Shown here one piece after another: positions 1-5,556 of a stretch of DNA of 7,815 bases. A program made the translations under genes and the position numbers. Location: contig JAEOUK010000508.1 of NCBI GenBank assembly GCA_016839385.1, positions 1 through 7,815 of the forward strand, read 5' to 3'. The notes beneath the pieces were generated by a model. The model was given only the letters and a program-made list of their open reading frames with translations, did no database searches and was not told the origin of the DNA. The DNA is from Promethearchaeota archaeon. Lineage in GTDB: Archaea > Asgardarchaeota > Lokiarchaeia > Sigynarchaeales > MK-D1. Every line of letters starts with the position of its first letter. The first letter of the stretch is position 1.

Positions 1-305
1 ACACTCGCCGAGCCCAAGCAATCACTTGGCGTCCATATTCTGATATCATTTCAGAGGATCCTCCTTGTTTACAGCGATTATATTTTCGAGTAAAAAGTAA
101 TAAACTCATATTACAAACCACATGGAGAAGCAGAGACCTCTTTAAAGCGTGGGAGGCGAACGCAAACGCGATGATCCGAATTCAAAAGAATGTTGCAGAT
201 AGAATTGGGGTTGACATTGGAGAATACGTAGAATTTATTAACTCTCTCCATATTTATGGAAGAGATATAAAAGATGTTAGAAAATTATTAGAAAATTTGG
301 ATTAA
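1..305 (+). CDS. thyA: Archaeal-type thymidylate synthase, C-terminal part (5' truncated by window edge)
   Basis: The gene enters from the left edge; its frame begins at base 3 and 100 codons precede the TAA at 303-305. The family makes dTMP from dUMP using methylene-tetrahydrofolate. The visible part contains EDPPCLQRLYFRV, where the PPC cysteine (codon 66-68) matches the catalytic nucleophile of thymidylate synthases. It is followed by TWRSRDLFKAW, equivalent to the RSxD phosphate/dUMP-binding element, then an Asn in the position of the dUMP-contacting Asn, and NSLHIYGRDI, matching the conserved HxY near the C-terminus. PPCLQR and HIYG resemble the methanogen/archaeal version more than bacterial ThyA. 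The gene is convergent with psmB and the two share four bases (TTAA). The N-terminal half lies outside the window. Confidence 0.88.
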   Translation, partial: TRRAQAITWRPYSDIISEDPPCLQRLYFRVKSNKLILQTTWRSRDLFKAWEANANAMIRIQKNVADRIGVDIGEYVEFINSLHIYGRDIKDVRKLLENLD

Positions 306-946
306 CCGATATATCCTTCTATTGGTTTAAATCCATCTTTTGTTATTTTTACAATTTGAAAGTTGTATCCCGAACCTGAATCTCGAGTTACAGCAGAAGT
401 TAGGGCTTTTTTCACTAATTCTACTGCTAATTTTTCTGTTAGATTAGGTTTCCATTCTGCTTCGAGAACTCCAAGAGCATATGGTGATCCACTTCCATAG
501 GATAAGAATTTATCTTCCTCAAAAAGCGTTCCAACGAAATCAATTCCATAAAGTAAACCCTTATTTTCTTCTTCAGAATATCCCCCAATTATCATTAACG
601 CAAGATAATACCCTCGTCCACTGTAAACTATATTTCTGACTAAATTAGCGATATATTTTACAGAAGGAACCTTCTCAGTCTCAATTTGTCTAATGCTCGA
701 GAGAGCTTGAATTTGGTTGACTACAAATTGGCAATCTGCAACCGAACCACTCATCGTAGCTGCATTCATATCATTAATTTTGAACAATTTTTGAGCTCTA
801 GTTGAAGCAACAAAAGTTCCTGCTGTTGCTTGTGATTCTGTAGCCACTATAACTCCATCATTGTAAATAATTCCTATTGTAGTGGTACCTGTTTTTATAA
901 TATCATTGGGTAGTGAGAAGTCTCTGGAATCCTTTTTAATATCCAT
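302..946 (-). CDS. psmB: 20S proteasome beta subunit (Ntn hydrolase)
   Basis: Proteolytic subunit of the archaeal 20S proteasome core. The 214-residue product has a 20-residue propeptide ending KTG, then TTTIGI, so self-cleavage would expose Thr21 as catalytic Thr1. In mature numbering the key residues are present: Thr1, Glu17 (in VATES) and Lys33 (in RAQK). The GSGS loop (about residues 151-154) and RDSGSG (Asp189, Ser192) match the conserved Ser129/Asp166/Ser169 cluster. Mature Met45 in the S1 pocket suggests chymotrypsin-like preference (inference). Gln replaces the common Arg at mature position 19. GTGAT just upstream of ATG can pair with the 16S tail, and a TATA-like element sits about 26 bp upstream. 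The stop overlaps that of thyA, and the minus strand beyond the stop is U-rich. Transcription is probably separate from the aspS operon because a plus-strand gene intervenes. Confidence 0.96.
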   Translation of the reverse strand: MDIKKDSRDFSLPNDIIKTGTTTIGIIYNDGVIVATESQATAGTFVASTRAQKLFKINDMNAATMSGSVADCQFVVNQIQALSSIRQIETEKVPSVKYIANLVRNIVYSGRGYYLALMIIGGYSEEENKGLLYGIDFVGTLFEEDKFLSYGSGSPYALGVLEAEWKPNLTEKLAVELVKKALTSAVTRDSGSGYNFQIVKITKDGFKPIEGYIG

Positions 947-966
947 ATTCTAATCACATAAATACC

Positions 967-976
967 TAAATTAATA
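967..976 (-). promoter_or_regulatory. Candidate TATA box for psmB
   Basis: On the minus strand this reads TATTAATTTA, centred about 26 bp upstream of the psmB ATG. That is the spacing expected for an archaeal promoter with a leaderless or very short-leader transcript. The region is AT-rich throughout, so chance matches are likely. Confidence 0.33.
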
Positions 977-1049
977 GTTTTTTGAATAGTTTCATTAATC
1001 ATTTCTGATATTTCCTTATTCAATCCTCCTATGTGGATCTTGATAACAC

Positions 1050-1075
1050 AAAAGATTAAAACTAGAATTTATTAG
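1050..1075 (+). promoter_or_regulatory. Candidate promoter region for the 86-residue orphan gene
   Basis: Two AT-rich TATA-like stretches, AGATTAAAAC near 1053-1062 and GAATTTATTA near 1065-1074, lie 30-50 bp upstream of the ATG at 1106. Either could place a start site in 1083-1096. I cannot choose between them. The rest of the 947-1105 intergenic region holds a weak dyad but no recognisable RNA gene. Confidence 0.25.
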
Positions 1076-1105
1076 AAAGGAATATCGTTATCTGAGGATC
1101 ATTCT

Positions 1106-1366
1106 ATGAAATTTCGAGTTGTGTTAAAGACTAAAACCAAGAAAGGTCATGATCTTGTGTTAAAACTGAAAGTCCCTCCTTCAAAACATCAAGGGTTAGT
1201 AAATTTTCTTAATACGGCTATAGCTTCTGAAGAACAGGTAACGTTCACCGTGGAAAAAATCTCGACTGAACAAGAGCATAGTGAGAGTTCAGTGTATGGA
1301 GAATTCAAATTTAAGAAAAAGGAATTGAAGGATAATAAAGAGACAAAAAAAACGGTAAAAAAATAG
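1106..1366 (+). CDS. Small basic protein of unknown function, Lys-rich tail
   Basis: I do not recognise this 86-residue protein. Residues 1-24 look like a beta hairpin (MKFRVVLK, then DLVLKLKVP), followed by a predicted helix around residues 25-42 and another strand (QVTFTVEKI), giving a beta-beta-alpha-beta core of about 53 residues. A polar linker and a tail dominated by Lys and Glu (about residues 68-86) follow and look disordered. There is no signal peptide or membrane segment. The start is supported by TGAGGATC 5-12 bases upstream, which resembles an archaeal ribosome-binding site. It is the only plus-strand gene between psmB and the aspS operon, and it converges on the zinc-ribbon gene with only 12 bp between stops. 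The small size and low-complexity tail keep confidence moderate. Confidence 0.7.
   Translation: MKFRVVLKTKTKKGHDLVLKLKVPPSKHQGLVNFLNTAIASEEQVTFTVEKISTEQEHSESSVYGEFKFKKKELKDNKETKKTVKK
1345..1363 (-). terminator. U-rich terminator candidate for the aspS-to-zinc-ribbon operon
   Basis: Read on the minus strand, the DNA just past the zinc-ribbon stop codon contains T7 and T8 runs separated by a few bases. Archaeal transcription typically ends at such U-tracts. On the plus strand the same bases are the AAA codons of the Lys-rich tail of the convergent gene. Confidence 0.4.
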
Positions 1367-1374
1367 ATTATTTG

Positions 1375-1391
1375 GAACCTATTTTTGGTTC
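1375..1391. repeat. Short hairpin at a convergent gene end
   Basis: GAACC (1375-1379) and GGTTC (1387-1391) form a 5-bp inverted repeat with a 7-base T-rich loop, overlapping the stop of the zinc-ribbon gene. It could contribute to termination from either direction, but it is short enough to be chance. Confidence 0.22.
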
Positions 1392-1609
1392 TTATCTAAA
1401 AATGATGGTTTTCGAATTTCTTTTATATTCGTAGAATATTTCTTGGGTTTGGACATTACTGAATAGGTATTACATTTCTTACAACTAACTACTCGTCGTA
1501 ATCCTCCTTTGTAGTGATATACTTGCATGAATAACCGCGATCTACAAATTGCACATTTATCATTAATTTCTTTCTCTTGAATAAAGAGGCCATTCTTATG
1601 AATTTCCAT
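1379..1609 (-). CDS. Small single zinc-ribbon protein, function unknown
   Basis: The 76-residue product carries one clear zinc-binding pattern: Cys19-x2-Cys22 (CAIC), 20 residues with two predicted strands, then Cys43-x2-Cys46 (CKKC). Flanking regions are basic, with Lys and Arg clusters around residues 34-45 and 54-67, which suits nucleic-acid or ribosome binding (inference). No membrane segment is visible. The start is supported by GATGATCCC directly before ATG. It is the last gene of the minus-strand operon, 7 bp after the Alba-like gene, whose stop codon lies within its ribosome-binding site, so translational coupling is likely. The Cys spacing is similar to Rpp21/Rpr2-type ribbons, but the N-terminal helices of that family are absent, so I do not assign it there. 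Confidence 0.78.
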   Translation of the reverse strand: MEIHKNGLFIQEKEINDKCAICRSRLFMQVYHYKGGLRRVVSCKKCNTYSVMSKPKKYSTNIKEIRKPSFLDKNQK

Positions 1610-1618
1610 GGGATCATC
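1610..1618 (-). promoter_or_regulatory. Ribosome-binding site of the zinc-ribbon gene
   Basis: The minus strand reads GATGATCCC immediately before ATG. TGATC can pair with the 5' part of the archaeal anti-Shine-Dalgarno tail. The site overlaps the TGA stop of the preceding gene, which suggests termination-reinitiation. Confidence 0.5.
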
Positions 1619-1988
1619 ATTTTTTTTTAGTAAATTGAAATTTCACGTCCAAATAACTGAGGATTTTCAAATTACCATAAGTGTTTCTTGGTTTCTTGCC
1701 CTTTTGTTTATGATATTCTTTTGGAAATCGGCTATTTAGGAAAATTTTCATTTTCACTGGAATCAATTGTCTTTCCAACCGTCTTTTAATTTCTAGAGCA
1801 AGATCTGCACAAATATTGATGCCAAATCCTTGAGATTGCAATAGAATGGAATCTATCCCTTCTTGAACTGCATACATTACATCAAAGGCATAACTGCTAA
1901 TTAATTCTTCTTTTTTGCTTGGATCTCTTTCATTCTTAACTCGAATTACTTGTTCGCGCATCTTACTCAAATCGGAAAAAAAGTTCAA
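1617..1988 (-). CDS. Divergent Alba-superfamily-like protein (putative nucleic-acid binding)
   Basis: I recognise this 123-residue protein only by pattern. The predicted order is strand (QVIRVKNE, about 13-20), helix (about 25-43, ending in the YAVQEG region), strand (IDSILLQSQG, about 45-54), helix (about 57-73), strand (VKMKIFL), long basic hairpin (about 85-103), then a final strand ending in KKK. This is the Alba fold order, and the second strand and helix match the family pattern G-x3-I-x-L-x3-G-x2-I-N...EIxxR, resembling also eukaryotic Rpp20/Rpp25. Alba proteins bind DNA or RNA, often as dimers. The basic hairpin is longer than usual and the N-terminal GKKP lysine motif is absent. The frame opens with TTG at 1988 without a strong ribosome-binding site; the ATG at 1961 (Met10) is an alternative. 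It lies 27 bp after the NTP-transferase gene and 7 bp before the zinc ribbon. Confidence 0.62.
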   Translation of the reverse strand: MNFFSDLSKMREQVIRVKNERDPSKKEELISSYAFDVMYAVQEGIDSILLQSQGFGINICADLALEIKRRLERQLIPVKMKIFLNSRFPKEYHKQKGKKPRNTYGNLKILSYLDVKFQFTKKK

Positions 1989-2015
1989 TAAACTACCCTA
2001 CAGATATGCTATTAC

Positions 2016-2819
2016 CTATTTAATTTTATAGGCTGTAATCAATTCCTTTTTGACTGAATTTAGAGTATTTAGAATTTTGGAAGTATCAATATCAATAAAA
2101 GGAGGAATTAATTCATTATATGATATTCTTATTATAGAACAAAAACCAGTGTTTTTGAAATATTTAGAGAGATATTGAATAATTTTGTTGGAAATTCTCA
2201 TAATATTGCTTTGGAGAAATTGGAGGAAAGAACGAGAGAGAATAAGAATAGGTATGATTAACTCTTGAGAAGAAATATTAGAAACTTTTTCTCCTAACGG
2301 ATAAATATTAAATTCCGAATTTATTGTTTGGGCATTAAAAGATATTTGATTATCATATTGGGAGATTTGTTTTGAGGAACATGAGATTGTAAAAATATGA
2401 CAATAATCATCGGAACTTTCAATTTCTGAAGAGAAAATTTGCTGTAGAATATGGGGATGTACTATAGTGTCTGAAGGAATGACAAGTATTTTTTCAAACT
2501 CCTTTGACAATTTTGGGATAATAGATAAAATAGTATATCCTGGTCCATGAATATAATCCTCATTTGCTAAAATGGGCATAATCGTGAGGCTAGAAAAACA
2601 TTTATTGGATAAATATTCTTCAAAATTGCTTGATTTATATCCCAAAATTGGAATTATATGAGTTACTCCGTTAGCGAGTAATCCGCTGACAATCATATCA
2701 AAAATAGTAGTATTGGGATCAATTTTGAGCAAACTTTTATGAGTTATTCTGTGTTTTTCATGAAATCGCTTTGAAAGTCCTGCAGCAAGAATAATTACAG
2801 GTAGATCTTTTACTTGCAT
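2016..2819 (-). CDS. NTP-transferase-like protein (sugar-phosphate/alcohol-phosphate nucleotidylyltransferase fold)
   Basis: Residues 8-32 carry the nucleotidyltransferase signature: VIILAAGLSKRF (consensus LAAGxGxR, nucleotide-binding loop) followed by HKSLLKI, where Lys28 matches the conserved PK lysine. Asp117 in VIPSDTIV fits the metal-binding Asp, and FIDIDTSK (Asp243, Asp245) near the C-terminus fits the second metal site seen in phosphocholine- and inositol-phosphate-cytidylyltransferase-like enzymes. NEDYIHGPGYTILSI (86-100) is where the N-x-G-S substrate/nucleotide segment sits. The usual product is an NDP-activated sugar or polar head group. At 267 residues there is room only for the catalytic domain. 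The middle (130-215) is poor in recognisable motifs and rich in Ile and Ser, suggesting fast divergence. Substrate and nucleotide cannot be inferred. It sits 9 bp after map in the same operon, with a weak GTGA ribosome-binding site. Confidence 0.75.
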   Translation of the reverse strand: MQVKDLPVIILAAGLSKRFHEKHRITHKSLLKIDPNTTIFDMIVSGLLANGVTHIIPILGYKSSNFEEYLSNKCFSSLTIMPILANEDYIHGPGYTILSIIPKLSKEFEKILVIPSDTIVHPHILQQIFSSEIESSDDYCHIFTISCSSKQISQYDNQISFNAQTINSEFNIYPLGEKVSNISSQELIIPILILSRSFLQFLQSNIMRISNKIIQYLSKYFKNTGFCSIIRISYNELIPPFIDIDTSKILNTLNSVKKELITAYKIK

Positions 2820-2828
2820 GAGAAGTCA

Positions 2829-3755
2829 CTACAAATCATTATCTTCAACAGTATAAACATGGATTCCATCTTTCAAAACGAGTATTGAATGTTCTGTTTG
2901 AGCTACTAATCCTAAACCAATTTCCTCAAAGATCGGATATCCACGTAATACTCCCCGTTTCTTTAAGTAATCAATAGTTTTATTTATTTTATCTGTTCCT
3001 TGAATAAAATCGACTTCCCGTGGAGAAAATGGAATCGTATTAAACTTCGACTTGAATTTTTGTGCAATTGCTCTTTCTTCCATATTAAGTTTTTTTGCTT
3101 TCTTAAGGCTGGCAAATTCGAAAATATTTGTTATTTTCCCAGGTTGTATTCTACCGAATCCGTTGGTTGTGAAAGGTTCGATTGCATATGCATGGTCTTC
3201 TAAAAGAGGAGTATCATCTTTTGAATTTGGCATATTGGTGATAAACGGAGCGTCATGTATAACATATTTATCAAGTCCATGTCCTCCCAGATTATCCACG
3301 GGTTTAACATTGTGATTGTTGATTGCTTTGAAAATTTCATTGCCAATTTCTGCAACCGTGACTCCGGGTCCAGCTGTTTTAATTGCAGCTGCTAAACCAT
3401 CTTCAGAAGCTTTTACTAATTGCTCGTAAATGCCTTTATCCTCACCAAGATTTATGGTTACAGCGCAATCTGCAATATAACCATTAACTTCTGCTCCTAA
3501 ATCTACTTTTAACAAACCATGATCGGGACATTTAATGGGATCGTCGATCTCAGGACTATAATGAGCGGCAATTTGGTTTAGAGAGATATTCGCTGGAAAT
3601 CCTAAACCACACCCTTGATTTTTTATTTCCCCCTCACACAATGTAGCGATATCCAAAAACTTCGTCCCAGGTCTTGAGATTAATTTGGCGAGTTTTATTG
3701 CTTTAGCTACTGCTTTTCCTGCTTTTAAATATGATTCCAGCATCTCATCATTCAT
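2829..3755 (-). CDS. map: Type II methionine aminopeptidase
   Basis: Removes the initiator methionine from nascent proteins in the cytosol. The 308-residue product has the complete dinuclear metal site of the pita-bread fold: Asp85 (KVDLGAEVNG), Asp96 (IADCAV), His159 (GGHGLDKY), Glu193 (AIEPF) and Glu288 (QTEHSI). His65 (IAAHYSP) and His167 (VIHDAPF) fit the substrate-contacting histidines. The helical insertion of about 60 residues between Glu193 and Glu288 marks type II, the archaeal/eukaryotic class. The length matches archaeal enzymes, which lack the eukaryotic N-terminal extension. The start has a ribosome-binding site, AAGGGAA, directly after the aspS stop 10 bp upstream. The aspS-map order fits a translation-linked operon. 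No damage seen. Confidence 0.97.
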   Translation of the reverse strand: MNDEMLESYLKAGKAVAKAIKLAKLISRPGTKFLDIATLCEGEIKNQGCGLGFPANISLNQIAAHYSPEIDDPIKCPDHGLLKVDLGAEVNGYIADCAVTINLGEDKGIYEQLVKASEDGLAAAIKTAGPGVTVAEIGNEIFKAINNHNVKPVDNLGGHGLDKYVIHDAPFITNMPNSKDDTPLLEDHAYAIEPFTTNGFGRIQPGKITNIFEFASLKKAKKLNMEERAIAQKFKSKFNTIPFSPREVDFIQGTDKINKTIDYLKKRGVLRGYPIFEEIGLGLVAQTEHSILVLKDGIHVYTVEDNDL

Positions 3756-3765
3756 AATATTCCCT

Positions 3766-4479
3766 TCATGGTGTTAATCTATCAGGTGTTCGAGGATAGA
3801 GGACAGACTCTTTAATTTGGTCTACTCCCGTTAAAATGGTTAGGTATCTTCCAATCCCAAAACCAATCCCGGCATGGGGTGGCATTCCGTAATCAAAAGT
3901 ATTTAAATGACTTTCGAAAGATTTGGGGTTTAATCCTTGTTCTGCCAGCCTTTTAATTAATAATTCTTTATCATGAACCCGGGTTCCACCTGATGCTAAT
4001 TCCAACCAGCCTTTTTGGAGATCAAAAGATTCACTAATTTCTGGATTATCTTCCGAAGGTTGAATATAAAACGGTTTTGCTTTCGTTGGCCAGTGAGTAA
4101 TCCAATAGTACTCAGGTAAAATGTCATTTAAGCTGCGATAGGCTTCAGTAGATATATCATCTCCCCATTCAATTGGGAGATCTGTCCTCTCTTGAATTAA
4201 TTTGATAATATCGGAATATGTACGTTTTTTGAAAGGCTTACGGGGTACTATAAAAGTATCTTGAATACCTAAAATATCTAAATCCTCCTCGCATTTCTTC
4301 CTAATATCTCGTGTTACTTTGGTGAGAACCTCCTCCATTATTGTAAACACATCTTCCATTGAAGAATACGCCATTTCGATATCCAAAGTATAAATTTCAC
4401 AGAGATGTCTATTTGTAAAACTTTTTTCTGCACGATAACATGATCCGAGCTCAAATACACGATCAAATGGAACGGTCAA
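3766..4479 (-). pseudogene. aspS: Aspartyl-tRNA synthetase, C-terminal part after an in-frame stop
   Basis: This is the rest of the AspRS catalytic domain, in the same frame as the upstream part. Counting from the TTG at 4479, it has class II motif 2 (CYRAEKSFTNRHL, Arg16 and the RHL loop), the aspartate-binding TKAKPFYIQPS, ESFDLQKGWLEL ending in SGG, and motif 3 (GIGFGIGRY, Arg211), finishing in PRTPDRLTP like complete archaeal AspRS. Nothing is decayed apart from the stop. The TTG has no ribosome-binding site before it and lies within an inverted repeat, so independent initiation looks weak. Alternatives are a true split enzyme, stop readthrough, or a G-to-T sequencing error, because related proteins have Glu after LYK. 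The TGA stop is 10 bp before map. Identity is certain; its status as broken or functional is not. Confidence 0.85.
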
Positions 4480-4497
4480 TTGTTATTTGTACAATTG
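4477..4497 (-). repeat. Inverted repeat spanning the in-frame stop of aspS
   Basis: In the mRNA sense this is CAATTGT, a 7-base loop ACAAATA, then ACAATTG: a perfect 7-bp stem with two G-C pairs. The TAA stop begins in the loop and ends in the second arm, and the TTG codon that could restart the C-terminal part is the end of that arm. The hairpin would be weak in RNA. Confidence 0.55.
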
Positions 4498-5091
4498 TGC
4501 ACTCTGGGATAAGTATGCGTCTTTATCAAAATATTTGAATTTGAATAACTCCGTGCCTCCTTCAGTGGCAGTACCAATTATTTTTGGTGTCACAATTTCC
4601 ATGAATTTGTTTTTATTCAATACATTACGAATTGTAGATAGCATTTGATTTTGAATTCGAAAAATTGCTTGATTTCTTGGTAATCGTAGATCTAATGCAC
4701 GGTGGTTTAATCGAGTATCTAATTCAGACATAGTTTTCCCAGTCATATCAAGAGGTAATTCTTGTAGTGCATAATTGAAGATTCTTATCTCCTTTGGGAT
4801 GATTTCTACCCCTCTTTTTGATTTTTTAAACTCTTTTACTACTCCTGTCACTCCTATCGAGGTTTGATTAGGAACATCAGATTTTTCGAATAGTTCGTCT
4901 GACACTTCCCCTTTTTTCAAGGTGAGTTGCACCGATCCAAAATTGTCTTGCAGAATAATGAACGTTAATGCTCCCAGTTTACGAATGCGTTGCACCCATC
5001 CAGCAATTTTAACTGTTTGTCCTACAATTTCAGGTGTTAAATCTGTGGTATAATGTGTTCTACGCCATTTACCTAACTTATCTAATTGCAT
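4483..5091 (-). pseudogene. aspS: Aspartyl-tRNA synthetase, N-terminal part ending at an in-frame TAA
   Basis: AspRS charges tRNA-Asp with aspartate. These 202 residues hold the anticodon-binding OB-fold (about 1-108; AGWVQRIRKLG and VQLTLKK strands), the hinge (ELPLDMTGKTMSELDTRLNHR), motif 1 (residues 163-169, ending in the invariant Pro of EIVTP), the flipping loop TATEGGTELF and the start of the aspartate site, LSQSAQLYK. A TAA then interrupts, and homology resumes two codons later in the same frame. The total of about 440 codons equals normal archaeal AspRS. Gln34 sits where archaeal enzymes usually have Trp (discriminating) or His (nondiscriminating). The start is backed by GATGATCTT just before ATG and by TATA-like elements upstream. 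As first gene of the operon, a real stop here could reduce expression of the downstream genes by polarity. An essential gene makes a sequencing error or rare variant plausible. Confidence 0.85.
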
Positions 5092-5100
5092 AAGATCATC
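5092..5100 (-). promoter_or_regulatory. Ribosome-binding site of aspS
   Basis: The minus strand reads GATGATCTT directly before the aspS ATG. TGATC pairs with the anti-Shine-Dalgarno tail and supports this start. With the next two bases it forms a small perfect dyad (AAGAT-C-ATCTT, 5092-5102), probably by chance. Confidence 0.5.
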
Positions 5101-5118
5101 TTGATTGTATTTGGTTCG

Positions 5119-5145
5119 TTAAATATGGAATTTCTCTTTAATTTT
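5119..5145 (-). promoter_or_regulatory. Candidate promoter of the aspS operon
   Basis: On the minus strand there are two TATA-like elements: ATATTTAA at 5126-5119 and AAAATTAAA at 5145-5137. The outer one would leave a leader of about 20 bases including the ribosome-binding site; the inner one only a few bases. Together with the pth2 promoter it makes a compact divergent promoter region of 99 bp. Confidence 0.38.
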
Positions 5146-5155
5146 GTTATTCAAC

Positions 5156-5165
5156 AATATTTATT
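5156..5165 (+). promoter_or_regulatory. Candidate TATA box for the pth2-truD pair
   Basis: AATATTTATT is centred about 30 bp before the pth2 ATG. No ribosome-binding site is visible between it and the ATG, which fits a leaderless or near-leaderless archaeal transcript. Confidence 0.42.
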
Positions 5166-5190
5166 GAGCTTGGCAACTGTCTAATGCATT

Positions 5191-5556
5191 ATGGGTTTGG
5201 GAAACTTCAAACAAGTTATAGTGATTCGAACAGATTTGAAGATGAAAGTTGGGAAGAAGTGCGCTCAAGCGTGCCATGCTTCCTTATCTGCTGCAGAAGT
5301 TTCTAAAGCAAAAAATTTGGAAGTATATAGGCAGTGGAAAAAACAGTCTGGTCAACGGAAAATTGTAGTAAAAATAGATTCAGAAGAAGCGATACGAAAG
5401 CTATACTATGATGTAATGGATGCTGGGATTGGAGCATTTCTTGTACAAGATGCCGGTCTAACTCAACTTGAACCCGGAACAATCACAGCACTAGGGATAG
5501 GACCAGATAGAGCTGAAAAAATCGATAAATTTTGTTCAAATTTAAAGCTCTTATGA
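5191..5556 (+). CDS. pth2: Peptidyl-tRNA hydrolase, Pth2 type
   Basis: Cleaves peptidyl-tRNA released from stalled ribosomes and so recycles tRNA; acts in the cytosol. The 121-residue length is typical of archaeal Pth2. The N-terminal strand and loop KQVIVIRTDLKMKVGKK lead to QACHASLSA with the catalytic-region His29 and nearby Lys22. Later come VQDAGLTQLEPGT (Asp87, Thr91, Thr97) and the signature end TALGIGPDRAEKIDK. All conserved active-site residues I know for the family are present. The start at MGLGNFKQ is the only ATG in frame before the core; no ribosome-binding site precedes it and the TATA-like element about 30 bp upstream suggests leaderless translation. truD follows after 25 bp, so the two are probably co-transcribed. 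The pair diverges from the aspS operon. Confidence 0.96.
   Translation: MGLGNFKQVIVIRTDLKMKVGKKCAQACHASLSAAEVSKAKNLEVYRQWKKQSGQRKIVVKIDSEEAIRKLYYDVMDAGIGAFLVQDAGLTQLEPGTITALGIGPDRAEKIDKFCSNLKLL

Noticed and set aside
3000..3315. Plus-strand open frames opposite map
   Set aside because: They lie antisense inside a fully conserved methionine aminopeptidase gene and give Cys/Phe-rich products with no family pattern; they are shadows of the real gene.
4483..4485. Selenocysteine or pyrrolysine at the aspS stop
   Set aside because: Those use TGA and TAG; this codon is TAA, and neither residue is expected at this position of AspRS.
3766..5091. Interruption of aspS by a mobile element or frameshift
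   Set aside because: Both parts are in the same frame with no inserted sequence; only one codon is a stop, so it is a nonsense change and not an insertion or frameshift.
5221..5240. GATTCGAAC resembling a tRNA T-loop
   Set aside because: It lies inside the conserved start of pth2 and no acceptor or anticodon stems can be built around it.
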